The notes under the pieces are model-generated. The model was not told where the DNA came from and did no database searches. It saw only the letters and a program-made list of their open reading frames with translations. Positions 13,516 through 27,800 of a DNA stretch of 64,000 nt are shown piece after piece (the first letter of the stretch is position 1; the number at the start of each line of letters is the position of its first letter). Source of the stretch: Musa acuminata AAA Group (taxonomy: Eukaryota > Streptophyta > Magnoliopsida > Zingiberales > Musaceae); the NCBI RefSeq assembly GCF_036884655.1, contig NC_088337.1:32222501-32286500 (forward strand), written 5' to 3'. The position numbers and the translations under genes are program-made.

Positions 13516-15612
13516 AAAAATATTATATTTTTTAATTTTAAAAAATATTATGATAAAAATAAAATAAGATTTATTATATTTTTTTTATGTCTAAATGTCT
13601 TTATTTTTATTTGGTGTGAATGAAAAATCAAAATTAAAATCTTTTATGAAGCATAAAATCATATAATAAGGTTGATAATCAAAGTTGGCATGTTGACTGG
13701 TTCATCTAGTTGGGTTTGGATAAGAAAAATACTTTTTCTATCATTTTAAGAAGTCGATCTCTCTCAAGGCAGTTTGGAAATACGAGACATGATATAGAAA
13801 AAAAAAACTCAGAATTCATGGCTTTTCTTGAGAAATGACATATATTTTAGTATTTGAACTTTTAGATCATAAAAAGACAATTGCAATAATTCATAGTAAT
13901 TACTCAAGATGGAAATACTTTCTTTTACTATTCATTCATATTATATAATCACGTTTCATAATCATTTGCTACAGAGAATAGGCAGTCATTTCTTTTACTA
14001 TTTGAAGTATGACAACAAGCAATGATTTTTTATATCTTTATTTAAATGATTTTTTATATCTCTTTAATTATTTTTATGGGTGATTTTATAAAAATATATA
14101 TATATATATATATTTCATTTTTTATGCAGATAATTTTCTTTATCAAAATTTCAATAAAAGGTGCTAATTTTTCTAGAAATTTTGATATTATAAAAGAAAG
14201 CCTCTCTACTGGAAATTCAAAATCCACAAAAAAAAAATGGAGAGTGACTTTTCCGTAGAATTTACTTTTCTTTGATCTCATCAATCCTAAATATCTTAAT
14301 TGATCTGCCTTTGTTTAAGTAATGAAATATATCTTCCCAGAAAGAAGAAAGAAGAAGAAGAAAAGAACGAGATGGAGGAAGATTAGAAGGAAGAGAGAAG
14401 CAATGTGTGAGTTTAGGAATTTTAACCTAAATTCTTTTGTTGGTTTAAGAAAAATTTAACAAATATATTTGATTAAAATATGAAAAAAATATAATTTATA
14501 TAAAAAAGTGTGATCGATAAATTTTGAATAGGGAAAAGTCATCTTAGAAAGAAATTTATGTAGATTTTTTTAGTACAATGTCTATTAACTTTGGTTGATC
14601 GCTCGATGAAAAAAGAAAGAATGATTCGACTCGGTTTAGACATGACGAACGGTAATATGTATCAACTCGAGATGTCGATGATCGAAGAGGAAATAATTGA
14701 TGGCTAATTTTCTCGATCTTCATCCATTTAAGCATAAATTAATAATGTTCGGGGTTTAGAAAAAATTACTTGTACGATCGAGAGAAGAATGAGTGAGGGA
14801 GAAACAATATTTGCTCAGGCGGTCTTTATTGTTAAGATATATGCATCAATTGTCAGATTCGGAAAAGATCATTTTATCATATATTATAATATCGATAAAA
14901 TAAATAATATGAAATGAATGAGCTAATTACATACATATTATCTTCTAGAGTTAGCCATATTTAGTATTTTTATATGTTAAAAAATTATATTGACATCCTA
15001 AAATATCTATGTTTATTTATTCTAATGATATTAGTTTTATTAATATATATTTATATATAATAAATTTAATTGTGGTATATGATATTGATGGTGGTGGCAC
15101 ACACTAGTGCAGTCGTCGCCCTTTGTCTCCTCTCCTTCTCGGGCTCACTCCTCTCATTGTCATCATCGGTTGTGAGGGCTATGGTCAATAGTGACAACGA
15201 TAGGGGTGAGCATGAGGGGGAGTAGAGGCAATGGTTAGAACTCTCATGATCACTTTTGCCTCATCCATCTACTTAAGGGGTGAGTGCGAGGGGGAGAGGT
15301 GGATGGGACAAAAACGATCGTAAAAACTCTAATAAACGTTGATAACTATTGAGATGAGCATGAGAAAAAGAGGAGGTAGAGGGTGACGACACGACAACTA
15401 TATTGATGTTAACCCTGGTGACACCATCATCTATCACAATCAATATTGCCAGTTACTATTAAAATGTTAAATTTATTTATTTTTATTTATATTTTTATTA
15501 GAAAAACTAAAGTAGATGATTTTACATTCATAATTATAAACATATTAATATATATATTTAAAATATTGGGATTGAAATACGAAGGTGAGTAACTTAATAT
15601 ATAATTAGTCCG

Positions 15613-15619
15613 AAATGAT

Positions 15620-15671
<52 letters not shown>

Positions 15672-15741
15672 CATTTTTAATAAATACCGAATTATATATA
15701 TATATATATGTGTGTGTCATTTCTAATAAATACCGAATTAA
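15613..15741. repeat. (AT)n/(GT)n microsatellite with internal duplication and hairpin
   Basis: About 40 bases of (AT)n are followed by TATGTGTGTCATTTTTAATA and a second, shorter (AT)n with the same TGTGTGTCATTTCTAATA tail. The segment ending AATAAATACCGAATTA therefore occurs twice in tandem. The left flank AATGATACACACATATATA is the inverse of the right flank, so the whole can fold into a hairpin. It lies about 110 bases before the SET gene start. Confidence 0.75.
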
Positions 15742-15850
15742 ATAATGATAATAATGAAAAAATTTTGCCGCTGGGATAGCGTCTCGGTCCGCACACCTTT
15801 GTTCTCTCCGCGCGGCCGTAGCGGGCGCCATCCAAAAGTAGTGTCAGCAG

Positions 15851-18800
15851 ATGCGAGTCGGCGTTCGAATCGCACGGCTCTCTACTTCCCTCTTCCGTTC
15901 TCCCCACTTCCCGCTTGTCTCTTCTACCTTTCGCCGTCTTCGCTGCAACCATTCCCCTTCCGCCGCCTCGCCCGAGGTTCGTTTCCCTTACCTCCTTCCT
16001 CCCTCTTCCCATCTCCTTGCCTTCTTCCCCTGTTACTCCGTACCTTCTTTCTGTATTGAGCGCGCGTGATGTGTGGGTTCTCTTGGATCAAATTTCTCGA
16101 ACACCTATCGCCCTCGCATCCATCGCCTCTTGAGTTCTGGCCTTTCTAGAAATCTGGGATCAATGTGGTGTTTCTGTTGGATCAAATATATACAATAAGC
16201 CTTCAGGATTCCACTTGATACCCGCCATATCAGCCGTCCGAGTACAAGTAAATTGGTTTGGTTGATTAAGATTTAGGGTTAGACAAAGGTCGCATAAACT
16301 GCAACTGATGTTTCTTAGAAACTATATATATATTTTGGATTGCAGCATTATGTAATGAGTTATTGTAACCTTTACTTTCCCTTAAAGGATTGCGAGTTAA
16401 ATGAAGAAAGTGACGAATTCTTGTGATGGTTGAGACAGAAGGCAGGTTCTGAGATATCCTCAGTGTTGTCACTTGGAAATTCCGTCTATGGCAGGTTAAT
16501 ATGGAGTTTTATATATAAATTCTTTAACTTTTTATTTTCTGGCACATATAATTTCAGCATTTGCGAGTGACAAAGTTACTTCTTTTACTTATCACCTGTC
16601 ATGCTCCTTTATAGGTTAATACTTTGTCCTATACGAAAGTGATATTTTATGTTGCTAAGCAGGCGCAATTAGGCTTAGGTTGCAGTTAAATATTTAGGGG
16701 CAGTAATGAGTTGTAACTTTGAAGACGTTATTTGAAATTAATGATTTTTTTAGAAGCAATAGCAGCCAATTAGGAATGTTACCATTATAATGGGGTAGCA
16801 CTTCTTGGTTCTGTGCATTTAGAGTCAGACAATATTTAGGGTCTCATTCACTCTCTTGTTGGACTGGTTCTCTTTAAGGATTTTTATCAGTAGATGCTCA
16901 TTTATTTAAAAGGTTGTTCTTTTAATTTCAGGTCATTATTTGCTTCAAAGAATATAAAATCTGGAGAATGCATATTAAAGGTTCCTTATATCGCAGTATG
17001 TTCCTGCTAACATAATATTATACTCAAACTTTCTTTTTCTGACGTTTCTCTCTTAACATCTTTCCTTGTCAATATGAAGCAAATAACTTCAGAGAACATC
17101 TCTGGGGAAATCAAACTGTTACTTCCTCGTGACATTGAAAATGTATCACGACTTGCAGTAGTTCTTTTAGCAGAAAAAAAACATGGAGAGGTATTAAGCA
17201 TTAAGTCTTTATTATGATCATTTATTTTTCTAAACTTAGTTCTGTCACTATTCTTTTTGTCATTGCAGTATTCTGGATGGGCGACCTATGGCAATAGTCT
17301 TCCTTCCGTAGATGAGATGCATAATGCAGTATGTACTTTTGACTCATAAGAAATGATGACTTGGGAGAAATAGCTACTAACCTATTTGCTTGCTTAATTC
17401 ACTTATAAGGCTATAGAGTGACCTAATCATCACATCACTTCATTTGCTTAATATGATTTTGGTCTTCATTTTTAAGTAAAAGTGTTAATCCTACTCAATA
17501 GAGGGTTGTCTTTTTTGGCTATGGATATGGATGCAGAATTTGTTTCATCATTAAAGGTAGTTACAAGCTATCATTTAAGAGGTGTTTAGTATATCATTTC
17601 TTTTTAAGCTCTTCTGTTCACCAAGGGAGACGACATCTAGTCTGAAAAATTTGTGTCCTAGTCCTTATATATTATATCTTCGTTTCTTGGTGTCTTGACT
17701 CCCTGATGTCAGTTTTTTGTTGAGAAATAATGATATCTGCAAGTGCTTTCATCTCATTTTCGATTGGCATTCGCCGGTAAAAGGGATCCTATTGAATTTG
17801 CATTGCATGAGATGTTTAAGACCAAGGAATATTGTTATGAGGGATTATTCTAGAATGAATAGAGTGTCGAATATGCTCGACTGTAATTTAAATATTCAGC
17901 TAAATATCTCTGCTGTTTTCCATGTTGAGGCACGATAAGCATCTGATGTGATTCTTTTTGTCTAAAATTAGTGCTTAAAAATGCAGAAGTTGCCATTGCG
18001 TCAGATGTCAAACACAAGATTTGATCATTAGAATGAAATTTCTTGCTTTGATCAGTTAGTGATCTGTCTCTTTCTTCTTACCTAGCATATGAATTGAAAA
18101 ACTATCCTCTACCTCTTCCTATTTTCTTTAAGCACTAAACAAATATACCAAAATTTGATCTTTTTTGCTTTCATGTGACTGCCTAGTAAGGCAAAGTCTT
18201 AATTACATAATTATATTCCAGATTTTTTGGAGCAAAGATGAACTTGAGATGGTTCAAGAAAGCGCAATTTATCAGGAAACTATCAACTTGCAAGCTCACA
18301 TTAAGAAGGAATACTCAGTGCTTGGACCAGTTTGTATCCAGGAACCTAGTATTTACATTGTCGATAATATGTCATGGTTGTTCTCTTTTTATAAAGTTCA
18401 AGTGGAAATGTTGTAGCTTGATTTTTTAAATGGTTGGTGCTCATACATGTTCAATCCTGTTTTCTGCTTAAAGCTTTTTCGTGCTTATTACCCACCAAAG
18501 ATTGAAGTGTGAAATAGTTGATGTTCACTTGAAATCTTCTGATTATAATCATTGCTGATATATTATCCTTAAAGCTTCCCCATATTACTAGCATATTTTC
18601 TCAGTTAAGTTGTACTAGAAATGAGAAACTTAACCTTTCCTTTGTCTTTTTCTTTTCCTGACCGCTGCTGGATAAGAGAAATTAATATGCTTTTTTGTGA
18701 GATACTATAGTCATTGCCTTGTATGTCTGCTGGTTCAGTAATGTAACTGCTAAAATATATTGTCATTGACTGCCTATTCCTTTGCAAGATCTGTGTTGAA

Positions 18801-21800
18801 CAACAAGAAATGATACTATAGTAATTTCTGACTGACAATAATCATTTAAGTAAAAATAAAAAATCAATTACATTACTATTGTCATTTCTTTCACTATACT
18901 CATTAGCTTGTAATCTTTGCAAGATATGTGTTCTAATTGATTTTGAATATCATTCTGCTTGTAAAATGATTGTGTCAAGGTTTATTTACAGTATGCAATA
19001 TCCATCCTATTCTATGGTCATTAACCTTTTCACTTTTCCCTTCTCTAATCATAGATGGACAAGAGAGTGACAGCCACACATTAGATATGATCATATTCAT
19101 CCTGTTTGGGCTTTATTTTCAGGTTCTAGAACAGTTCCCTTATGTTTTTGGTGATGTTCATTTGATGGATTTCATGCACGCGTATGCTCTAGGTATGTTC
19201 CAAAGAGAGAAGGAAATTATATTACCAGAAATAGTTTGAAATGACTCCATTATTTTGGAATGTCTGTTTAGTCTCTACAATCTCACATTCTCTTGCTTTT
19301 TTTTACTTTAAATTTAGATTTTAGGTGTGAATTTTCTTAATTTTTTATTCGGATATGATTCTTTAGTAGATACGTATATGGAATGATTACACCATCAATC
19401 AACATACTCACATTTTTTGGGAACTTGATTATTTGTGTCATGTTGAAATTTCATGTATTTTTGAAACATCTGAATGACTCGATTTTCATGTCAAAGGTTT
19501 GTGATTTGTAATTCTAGGCATTTATTCTGCAATTCTGCATTTGCAAAGGCACATTTTTCAAGGAGCAAATGTGCAGTTCTGCTACTTGAAAGGTGGTTCC
19601 TACTTTTCTATTTGTACAAGAAGCATATGATTGGTGAAACAAGATATGCACCTATATGATCCTTTTCTCTTTTTCCTTTTTTTTACATAATAAATCTTCC
19701 ACGCATACATCTGAAGTCACTTATAGAACTCTTGTTTTGACATGATCTAGTACTACTGGTACTTTTTATATGCTTAATGTTCTTGTCGTGATGTCGAACT
19801 TTGGAATCTGTATCACAGATTTCTTTAATACCATGCATTGCATTTCATCTATGCCTGCCTTGTATATCATCATAGCTAATCTACTGTTCAGACAAATTTT
19901 CAGAAAATGTTGCTGTGACCTTAGTTGTTGCTGTGACCTTAGTTTTATTCCTTTCTCCTCTTCATCTATTGGTTTCCCTTCTATTATATCATGTAGATAT
20001 TTTCATTGAATGTTCAAAGTCTTCAACTATTTATTAGCAGATTCTTCAGGCTACTGTCATTGGGTTTAGTTTCTTGCCTAGTCTAGTGGCTTTGTTTTAT
20101 GAGTTTGTATAACCATGGCACATAAGGTAATTAATTCTTGCTTTCACAACTTAATCTTTGGATGTTTGTAGTCTCTCTCAAGTCTCAATAAAACATGACT
20201 CCTTGTGTGAGCAGGCTCTTCTTTCTTAAAAAACATATTTTATTCCATTTATTCCTACAGAGTTTGGTGTGAGTATGAAGTTTGACTTTGTTGTTCTGCA
20301 TTTCCACTTCCCACTTGTTAAATGATCAGATGACTGACAATACATCCTAATTATTTGTAGGTTGTCAGCATTTTTCTGGTGCAACTTTTTTGGACATGTT
20401 CATCTGCTTGTGTCTGAATCTCCATGTGATTTTATAATTTTTCCTTGTAGTTTGTACCACCTTTCTTTTTCCAATATCTTATATCTCTTTTGATTATTGG
20501 TGTTGTAAATGTTCTTTTGTGTTGCCGAAGCTTTATTTTGAATGCCTTAGTGTTGTTTGGGCAAGAAGGATTTCAGGCTGATATGGCAGACCTCTTTGGG
20601 TTAATGCCGGTTAAGCTGGGTGGCACTTGATGAAATCTACAATTCCTGACTCATTATTCGTTTCACACTTTCTTTTTCTAGGCATCTTATTGCTGCTTTC
20701 TTGTTTTCTGATGTTCTAAATTCTGAGGCTGGCAATATTAATGGACTGTTGCAGTTACCTCACGGGCATGGGACACCTCCAAGGGTGTATCTTTGGTATG
20801 GATTTCACACTGTACTTATTTTTAGAAAATGGTATTTTAATTTACATAAGTTCATGTTTGCTTCATTTTCTGAACCTGAAAAAAAAAAAAATTTAGATCC
20901 CATTTGCAGATTTTCTTAATCATGATGGCACGTGTGATGCAGTCTTACTAAGTGATGTACACAATGAAATTTCTGAGGTACCTCTGTCCTGTTGCTCAAC
21001 TGCTTGTGTAATATTCTCTGTTATAGTTGTCTATATCATTTTTCTGCAAAATTCTAGACTTTGTGAATCAATGGCTCTTGGAAAATTAGGAGATTTTTGG
21101 GAATGAAATGTCTTCCTGCAGAACTTAAATTTAGTTAACATCCGAGATCAAATAACCATGGTTTTTAATTTCTTCTGGTTCCGTTGGTATTTATTAACCC
21201 AATCAACCATTGGGAGGCGGACCATTTGGAACAGAGTGGTCCGCCTAAGACTGGGTCATGAGGGCCTTCTCTCCACTACCACTGCCCATGTGCCCTCCGC
21301 CTCTACTCCTGCTTGCATGCCCGGTGCCAATTGCTGCCCATGTGCCTGCTGTTGCTTAGGTGCCAGCCACCTACTGCTGCTCATGTGCCTGCTGTCCACT
21401 GCTGTGTACGTGCCTGTCATTGCTCGTGCACTTGCTACCTGCCACCTGCTGCCAGCACATCTCCTCTTCCTCCACTACCTCTCGTCCTACTTCTCTTCCG
21501 ACACCGCCTCCTTTCTCCTTCTCCTCCTTCCTTCTTTCTCTTCAGAACGTTCCAATGTACTATGTATCAGTATTCTGCCAGAAAAGGACCAGATTCGTAC
21601 TGGTCCAGCCATGGACCAAGATGAGTCTGGTATTCGAAATTGAAAACCTTGCATATACTTTTTCTTTTTATCATCAATTAGGTCATTTTTAAGATTATCA
21701 ACTTCAAGAAGATCTACATTGGAAACTTCTAAAATGCCAGAGTAAATATTTCCTTTTTAGTCATTTGAAGTTGGTGAAGCTTCTCATAGAATGTTACACA

Positions 21801-24800
21801 ATTTTTCTGTTATTGCTCGTACCAAATTCTGACTGATATATTTGGGCTATATTGTCGTGCAGGTTATTGCTGATCGGGACTATGCTGTTGGTGAACAGGT
21901 CAATTGTGTTCAATACTTCAATGTATTATTTTTTTCAATTTTTCATCTTAAATTATCATTAGGTTTTGAGTTTTGACAATGGTATATGACCATATCGGTG
22001 AAGTATGAGGAGATCAACTTAAGTTAGCCTTTATCCCAGGCAATAGTTTACCTTGCTTTGGAGATTTTTAAAGCAAAACTCAGTTGTAAAATGTAGCTTT
22101 CCTTGTTTTTTAAATGCTGCAAGCAGTTTGTTCTTTCTTTCCAGGTTGTTATCTTAAAAAATTGTATATTTCCTTCTTGTTTTACAGCACAATGTCTGTT
22201 TCTTTGCCATCCTCTGCATATGTGCTTCTTTGCCATCTAGAATTCAACACCACTTGCCAATGCAGAATGGATGTACCCAAATTTTCAGTAGTTTTTAGTG
22301 GTAAAATAAGAAGAAAATTGATGATGTCTAGATGGGGAAAAAAGGAAGCAAATGGATTCAAAGGCTTCTATGTATGTTCAAAGTTGTAGTTAGTGGGTAA
22401 CAGTAGTTTAAATAGGCGCTCGGGTGCTCGCCTAGGTGCTCGGGTGAGGCGAGACGAGAGTGCCTCAAGGCTTGCTCAGGTGGCGTGCTTCAGTGAAGCA
22501 CCGCCTGGGCACTTGCCTGAACCCAGGTGCCGGAAGCCTCGAGCAAGCTCCTAGTTAAAGCAAAAAGCTAGCTTAGTTGGTTTGATTGAGCCAACTAAGC
22601 TAAATAGCTTTACTAAAGCTACACATGCAAACCCAACACACCCTCGCGACCTCGACCCATTAACCCTACTTCATGCGCAACCGTTGCCTCTGTTGTCGAC
22701 ACACAAGACCGATGCATCCTTTGTCGTTGACAGACGGGTTCGAAGGTCTAGCTTTCGTGCACAGTTCCCTCTGCCACAGCTGTTTCTGTGTGCAACTCCT
22801 TCCACCGTCGAGGGAGAGGACCGCAACTTCCTCCGCCACCGACGGACACATTTGAAACTTCTTCCGCCCACGATGTCGTCGTCCATAGCTTCCGTCGCCA
22901 CTGCTGTCACCATCCTAAGATTTCTCCATCATTGCTGTTGTCGTCTGTAGCTTCCTCCGTCGTCATTGTTGTCGTCTGAAGCTTCCTTCATCCCTGCTGC
23001 TGCCATCTACAGCTTCCTCCATCATCGCTATCACCATTTGAAAGTTCCTTCGTCATCATCGTTCTCTCCCTTCCTACTTTCTATTGTTGGTGGCTCTTTT
23101 GTCCGCTCTAACTGTTGTTAACAGTGTTAATAGTGGATTAAATACTGTTTATTAATTACATTTTATATTTTTATATTTCAGAGCGTCTCGCTTCGCTCAA
23201 GCAGGCGCCTAACGCCTTAGGCATTTTGGGACCTTGACGTTTTTTGGTGCCTAGTGCTTTTTAAATTATTAGCGGGTAAGACCTGCCTAAAGTAATCCAA
23301 GAAGAGTTTGGAAAGTTTGCTACTTTATTAAGAGTTTGATGGAAAGATGGATGGAGACAGATTTGGGCAGTCATTCATTTCTTCATTTTTGTTTTTTGTT
23401 TCTATGTCTTTGAATTTTAAGCTATTAGATTTGTAATAGTTGCTACCGATAGAAAAGCACATTGGTTGATGCTAAACCAGCAATCATGTTTATAGCGTAT
23501 ATTTAGGTTCTGATCTTGAGTTATATTGTACAAGCTGAATTGTCGCCACCTGACAGTGGAGGGACGTATAGCTCTATAATGAGGACGTGTTTTCTTGCTG
23601 GATCATATCAATTTTTCCTAGATGCACTGTCACTGACTGAGAAATCTCTTTTCACTGCCCCCTCTTTTTTTTTTCCCCTTCCGCTCTCTTTGCTAGTGGA
23701 TTCAACCACATAACATAGCCACTGCATCAGATCAAGTTGACTATGATATAACATGTCATCAAGTGAGTGATTTGGTTATGGCAAGCAACAATCGGAAACT
23801 TGTTTATGTTTACATTCCTCAGTCTTAGGGTATACATGAATCTTTTAGCCAAAGAAGATCAAACATATGAGTGGTGAAATATTATCAGTGGATGTATAAA
23901 GCTGCCTCAAAGCAGGTCCTTGATGATGTCTTATTTCGTTGATTATACTGTTTAACCAATTCATTGGCTTTAAATAATATAATGTTAGAATGCTAATAAT
24001 CTCATCATTGCTTGCTATAACCCTTTTGCTGGTATTTGATTGTACAATTTCCATGACATGCAAAAAGCTTGAGTACATGAAACTGTGTTAATTAAATCAA
24101 CCAACCTAACTTAGCGACTGATTTCTTAACAGGTGCTCTTTAAGCAGTCTTTATTTCAAGTAACAATGGACATCCTTTAACATGACTCTTCAAGAGTAAT
24201 CTTACTTTTCTATTAATGCTCTATGCTGTCACTTCTATAAGTAAGATGTTCATTCACAATATATTTATAAGCTGTTTCTTGACATGTTGCTTTGGCTTTT
24301 AATTTTACACCAACTAATATTTGATAACCCACAAAAGATCATTTCTTTGACTTTCAGGTGATGATTAGATATGGCAAGTTTTCTAATGCTACACTGCTTC
24401 TGGATTTTGGTTTTACTCTTCCATACAACAAATATGATCAGGTTGAGTCTTTATTTTCCATTGAGACATATAGTGGGCCATAATTTAAGTCAGAAACTTG
24501 GATTTGGTTTGGTTTATAATGTGTTGCTATGTTTTTTCCTTTTATTTCATAACTAATTTGTATAATTGATCTTCCTCATCAGAGTTAGCTGGCATACTCA
24601 GGTAACTGTTGTTTTTTTTTTTCTGGTAATCATAATAGGTTCTTTTAAATTTAGAAACTATGATCCAATTTGTTTAGATACAGAAGTTTAACACTTAAAT
24701 TTCCTGCTAAAGAAAGGAAATGCCTGTTTAACTTAAAAAACAAAAGAACATGCTTTCACTATTATAACTGATAGATATCAGAGTATGGGTGACGTTGCAG

Positions 24801-27800
24801 TAGTTTTCCTGAAAACAAACAGATTGAATAATTGTTTTTGTCCCCGAGTATCATAATTGTGAGGATCGGGCATACTAATCCCTCTATAGAAGTAGTTTTT
24901 AGTGGTCATAAATCATATAATTTGAGAAATTCTTGCTTGGTCAGTTCATTACATCTTAGTTGATGCAGAGCCTTTTTTTCCTCAACCTGGAGAAAACATA
25001 TGATATCAAATTGACAATATGTAGTAATAAGAATTTAGATGGAATTATACAACTTAAAAGCTAAATCAAATGTTATATGAGAACTCCATGGTTGCACTTT
25101 TTCTTTTGATGGTTGAAGTTATCCATTTTTTTCGCCATCTCTTCATCAGAGAAGTTATCAAATGAAATGTCTGTAAGATGTTCAATTTGGATGACTGAGG
25201 TTTATTTTAATATTTATCATCTAGTCTAGTTATTTCATGCCCATGATGGCAAAATAAGGGTTGTGATACTATTTACACTTGAGGAGAAAGAGCTGGTGGC
25301 AGCTGTAAACTGCTAGTGGTGGGCCGGCATTAGTAAGGCTGAAATATGTGTCATGCAAAAAACTAATTAGTTTGTGTGAGGAAAGCTGAACTTTGTTTGA
25401 TGGAGAAAATATTAGAATATGTGGAACCACTTTAAAAATGCCATTCTAGTTCTTTATTTTATTTCTAGTGAATTCTGCAAACAACAATGAAACACCCTTC
25501 TGCCAACTCTTCTCTCTTTCCCTCCTTTTATTTCAATTTGTATCTGTGTACAACCATTGCTTTTCATTTGAATGCAGAATATTTCCATACAAACTTCTAT
25601 TGTGAATGAGATCAGCTAAGAGTTCAGATATCAGGGAGTAACTAGTTTACAAGTTCCAGATGCTGTAAATCTCAGTGCCTTGTAACTTCATAATTTCCTG
25701 GACAATTTTACTTAAGGAATCAAGGTTATTTCGAACATCGATGCAATAGTAACCACCATGAAAGTATTACTAAGTTTCAGCATCATTGTTATTCTTTGTG
25801 ACAGTACTAAAATCGGCAATTATGTTTAGTACCCAAAGTAGCCCTTACCATTGTCCATATTATGAATTTGTTCCTAGATTAGCACAGAGAATAACAGAAA
25901 AGTGCTTACTGATTTCAGGTCCAGCTTTTGTTGGATATACCTTCACAGGATCCCTTATATGGAATGAAGTCTGAGATTCTGAAGAAGCATTGTTGGCCAA
26001 GGACGACCACAAATGCTGATAAATCCAACACTACTGGAAATTCCTTTATTGTCAAGTTGGTGATTTGGTTCATCTAGTTATTTATCAATTCTTTTTGTTC
26101 GAGTGACTCATCGTGTTTACAATTGTTTTGATGAAAAAAAAGGACTTATCAGAAATATAACCCAGTTAATAGTTGAGTGGAAAACATCATCAGTTAGATT
26201 TCACACATGGAAGTGATGAAGAACATTACTCGGGAGTATTCCATACACCACTGGACTGAGCCTCACGTGGTTTCTATTAGGGTATGATTTTAGGTTTTGC
26301 ATTGAATCTTGGGTCTTGGCAACACCAAACCTTTGGTGGGAGAGGATGACATTCCAGACCATCTCACTTTCGGTTTGGGAGGATAATTGTGTTGGTTTAT
26401 AGGGATAGATGAGTTGCCATTAATTTATGCCAAGACATTTCGGTTCACATGGTTTCAATCCTTTAATTTATTAGGTTTTAAATTATTCGGTTCCGTAGGA
26501 GATCTTATAAATGATTCATTTATAAGGTCTTAATTGCTCCTCTTTGTAAGAGTGAATTTGATATTATACCCTTTATGGTCATATTGCTGATTCTACAACT
26601 CTGTTGTTGGTCATGATGATGCATTTTAGGGCTGTCTTATATGAAGGTTTGTTTGCATAGCAGTTGACATTATGCTTGCACTCACAAGTGCATATGTCTC
26701 AAGGTTACAAATGAACTATAGGCAACTCAAAAATTGATCTCATTGTCTACATTAGGGAAGTCAAATCTGCTAATGGAAAAGGGAAGGGTATTCCACAAGC
26801 CCTCCGTGCATTTGCCAGGGTTCTATCTGCTACATCAGTTGAAGGTCATAGTCATCTTTTACCACAAAAATGTGGATTCCCATTAGAATTATTTCCTTCT
26901 GCTTGATGAAGATAATCTTTATTTCTTGATAAAATTTGTATCTGCAGAACTACAATCTCTGGTCACTGAGGCTACCGAAAATGATGGTCGGCTAGCTCGG
27001 CGCCCTTTAAAGAGCAATGAAAGGGAGATTCAGGCACATCACATCTTGTGTTCTCGACTTCTGCACATGATTCATGGTCATGATGTTGCTCTGAAGGTAA
27101 ATTAAATTCCAGTATACAGCAAGTTATTGTATGATTGGAAGTTGGAATGTTTATCCTCCACAAATTATGTCTGCATTAACATTTACGGACTACATAACGG
27201 CATATGGATGCTACTATTAAGAAAAAAGAAAATTTGTTCCTTCACAAACATATGCACATGAAGTTAAATAATTAAACTCCAATCCTCTAGGTTGAAAACA
27301 AAGATTACCTGTTAAAGATATGCTTGATTGATCATTTGCATGACCATGATGTTCAAAGATCTCTGTTTGTTCTGCAGGTTGTCAAAAACAGATGATGGTA
27401 GGTTAGTACATATAAGCTTTCATATATTTTAGGATTGATTTCTTTTTTCCTTTTATTATTTTATTATTAGCAACATACTATTTCTACCTTTGTTACATAC
27501 AGTGTTGGCCGATAGCTTCTTTTTTTCTTGTTGGTTCTATAAAGGCTTCAATTGACATGGAAACTTGGGTCCTTATAACACACGGGTTAAGAATTACATT
27601 AACAGAATCAATGATGCCATCATTCTGTGTAAGACCTCATAGTCCAGTATAGCAAAGTCCTAATCTACTCCTGACATACTTTTATAGTCTGTGTTACTTG
27701 TTTTCTGTCGAGTCATTACTAATGTTTACCTGTTTCAGCAGGAACTTAAATTTGTGGATGCTTTTGATTGTAATAACCAGCAATCTCTTAGGACTCGAAT

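Larger units (their letters stand above)
12200..15840. other. AT-rich intergenic region with degenerate repeats
   Basis: No gene is supported. It holds an (AT)n tract at about 14,094-14,113, a possible AT-rich inverted-repeat element at about 13,090-13,515, a GC-richer patch at 15.09-15.43 kb with repeated GAGGGGGAG and GTGACGAC words, and the hairpin-like microsatellite at 15.6-15.74 kb. Confidence 0.6.

Noticed and set aside
21158..21692. Open frames with Cys/Leu/Pro-rich repeats
   Set aside because: They follow degenerate repeats in a GC-rich insertion within an intron; no protein family.
22582..22950. Open frames inside the hAT-like insert
   Set aside because: Low complexity, several frames open at once, no transposase motif.
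24583..24601. Possible small exon TTAGCTGGCATACTCAG|GT in the SET gene
   Set aside because: Its phases break the frame, and the next exon at 25,919 joins DQ directly to VQLLLDIPSQDPL, matching the family.
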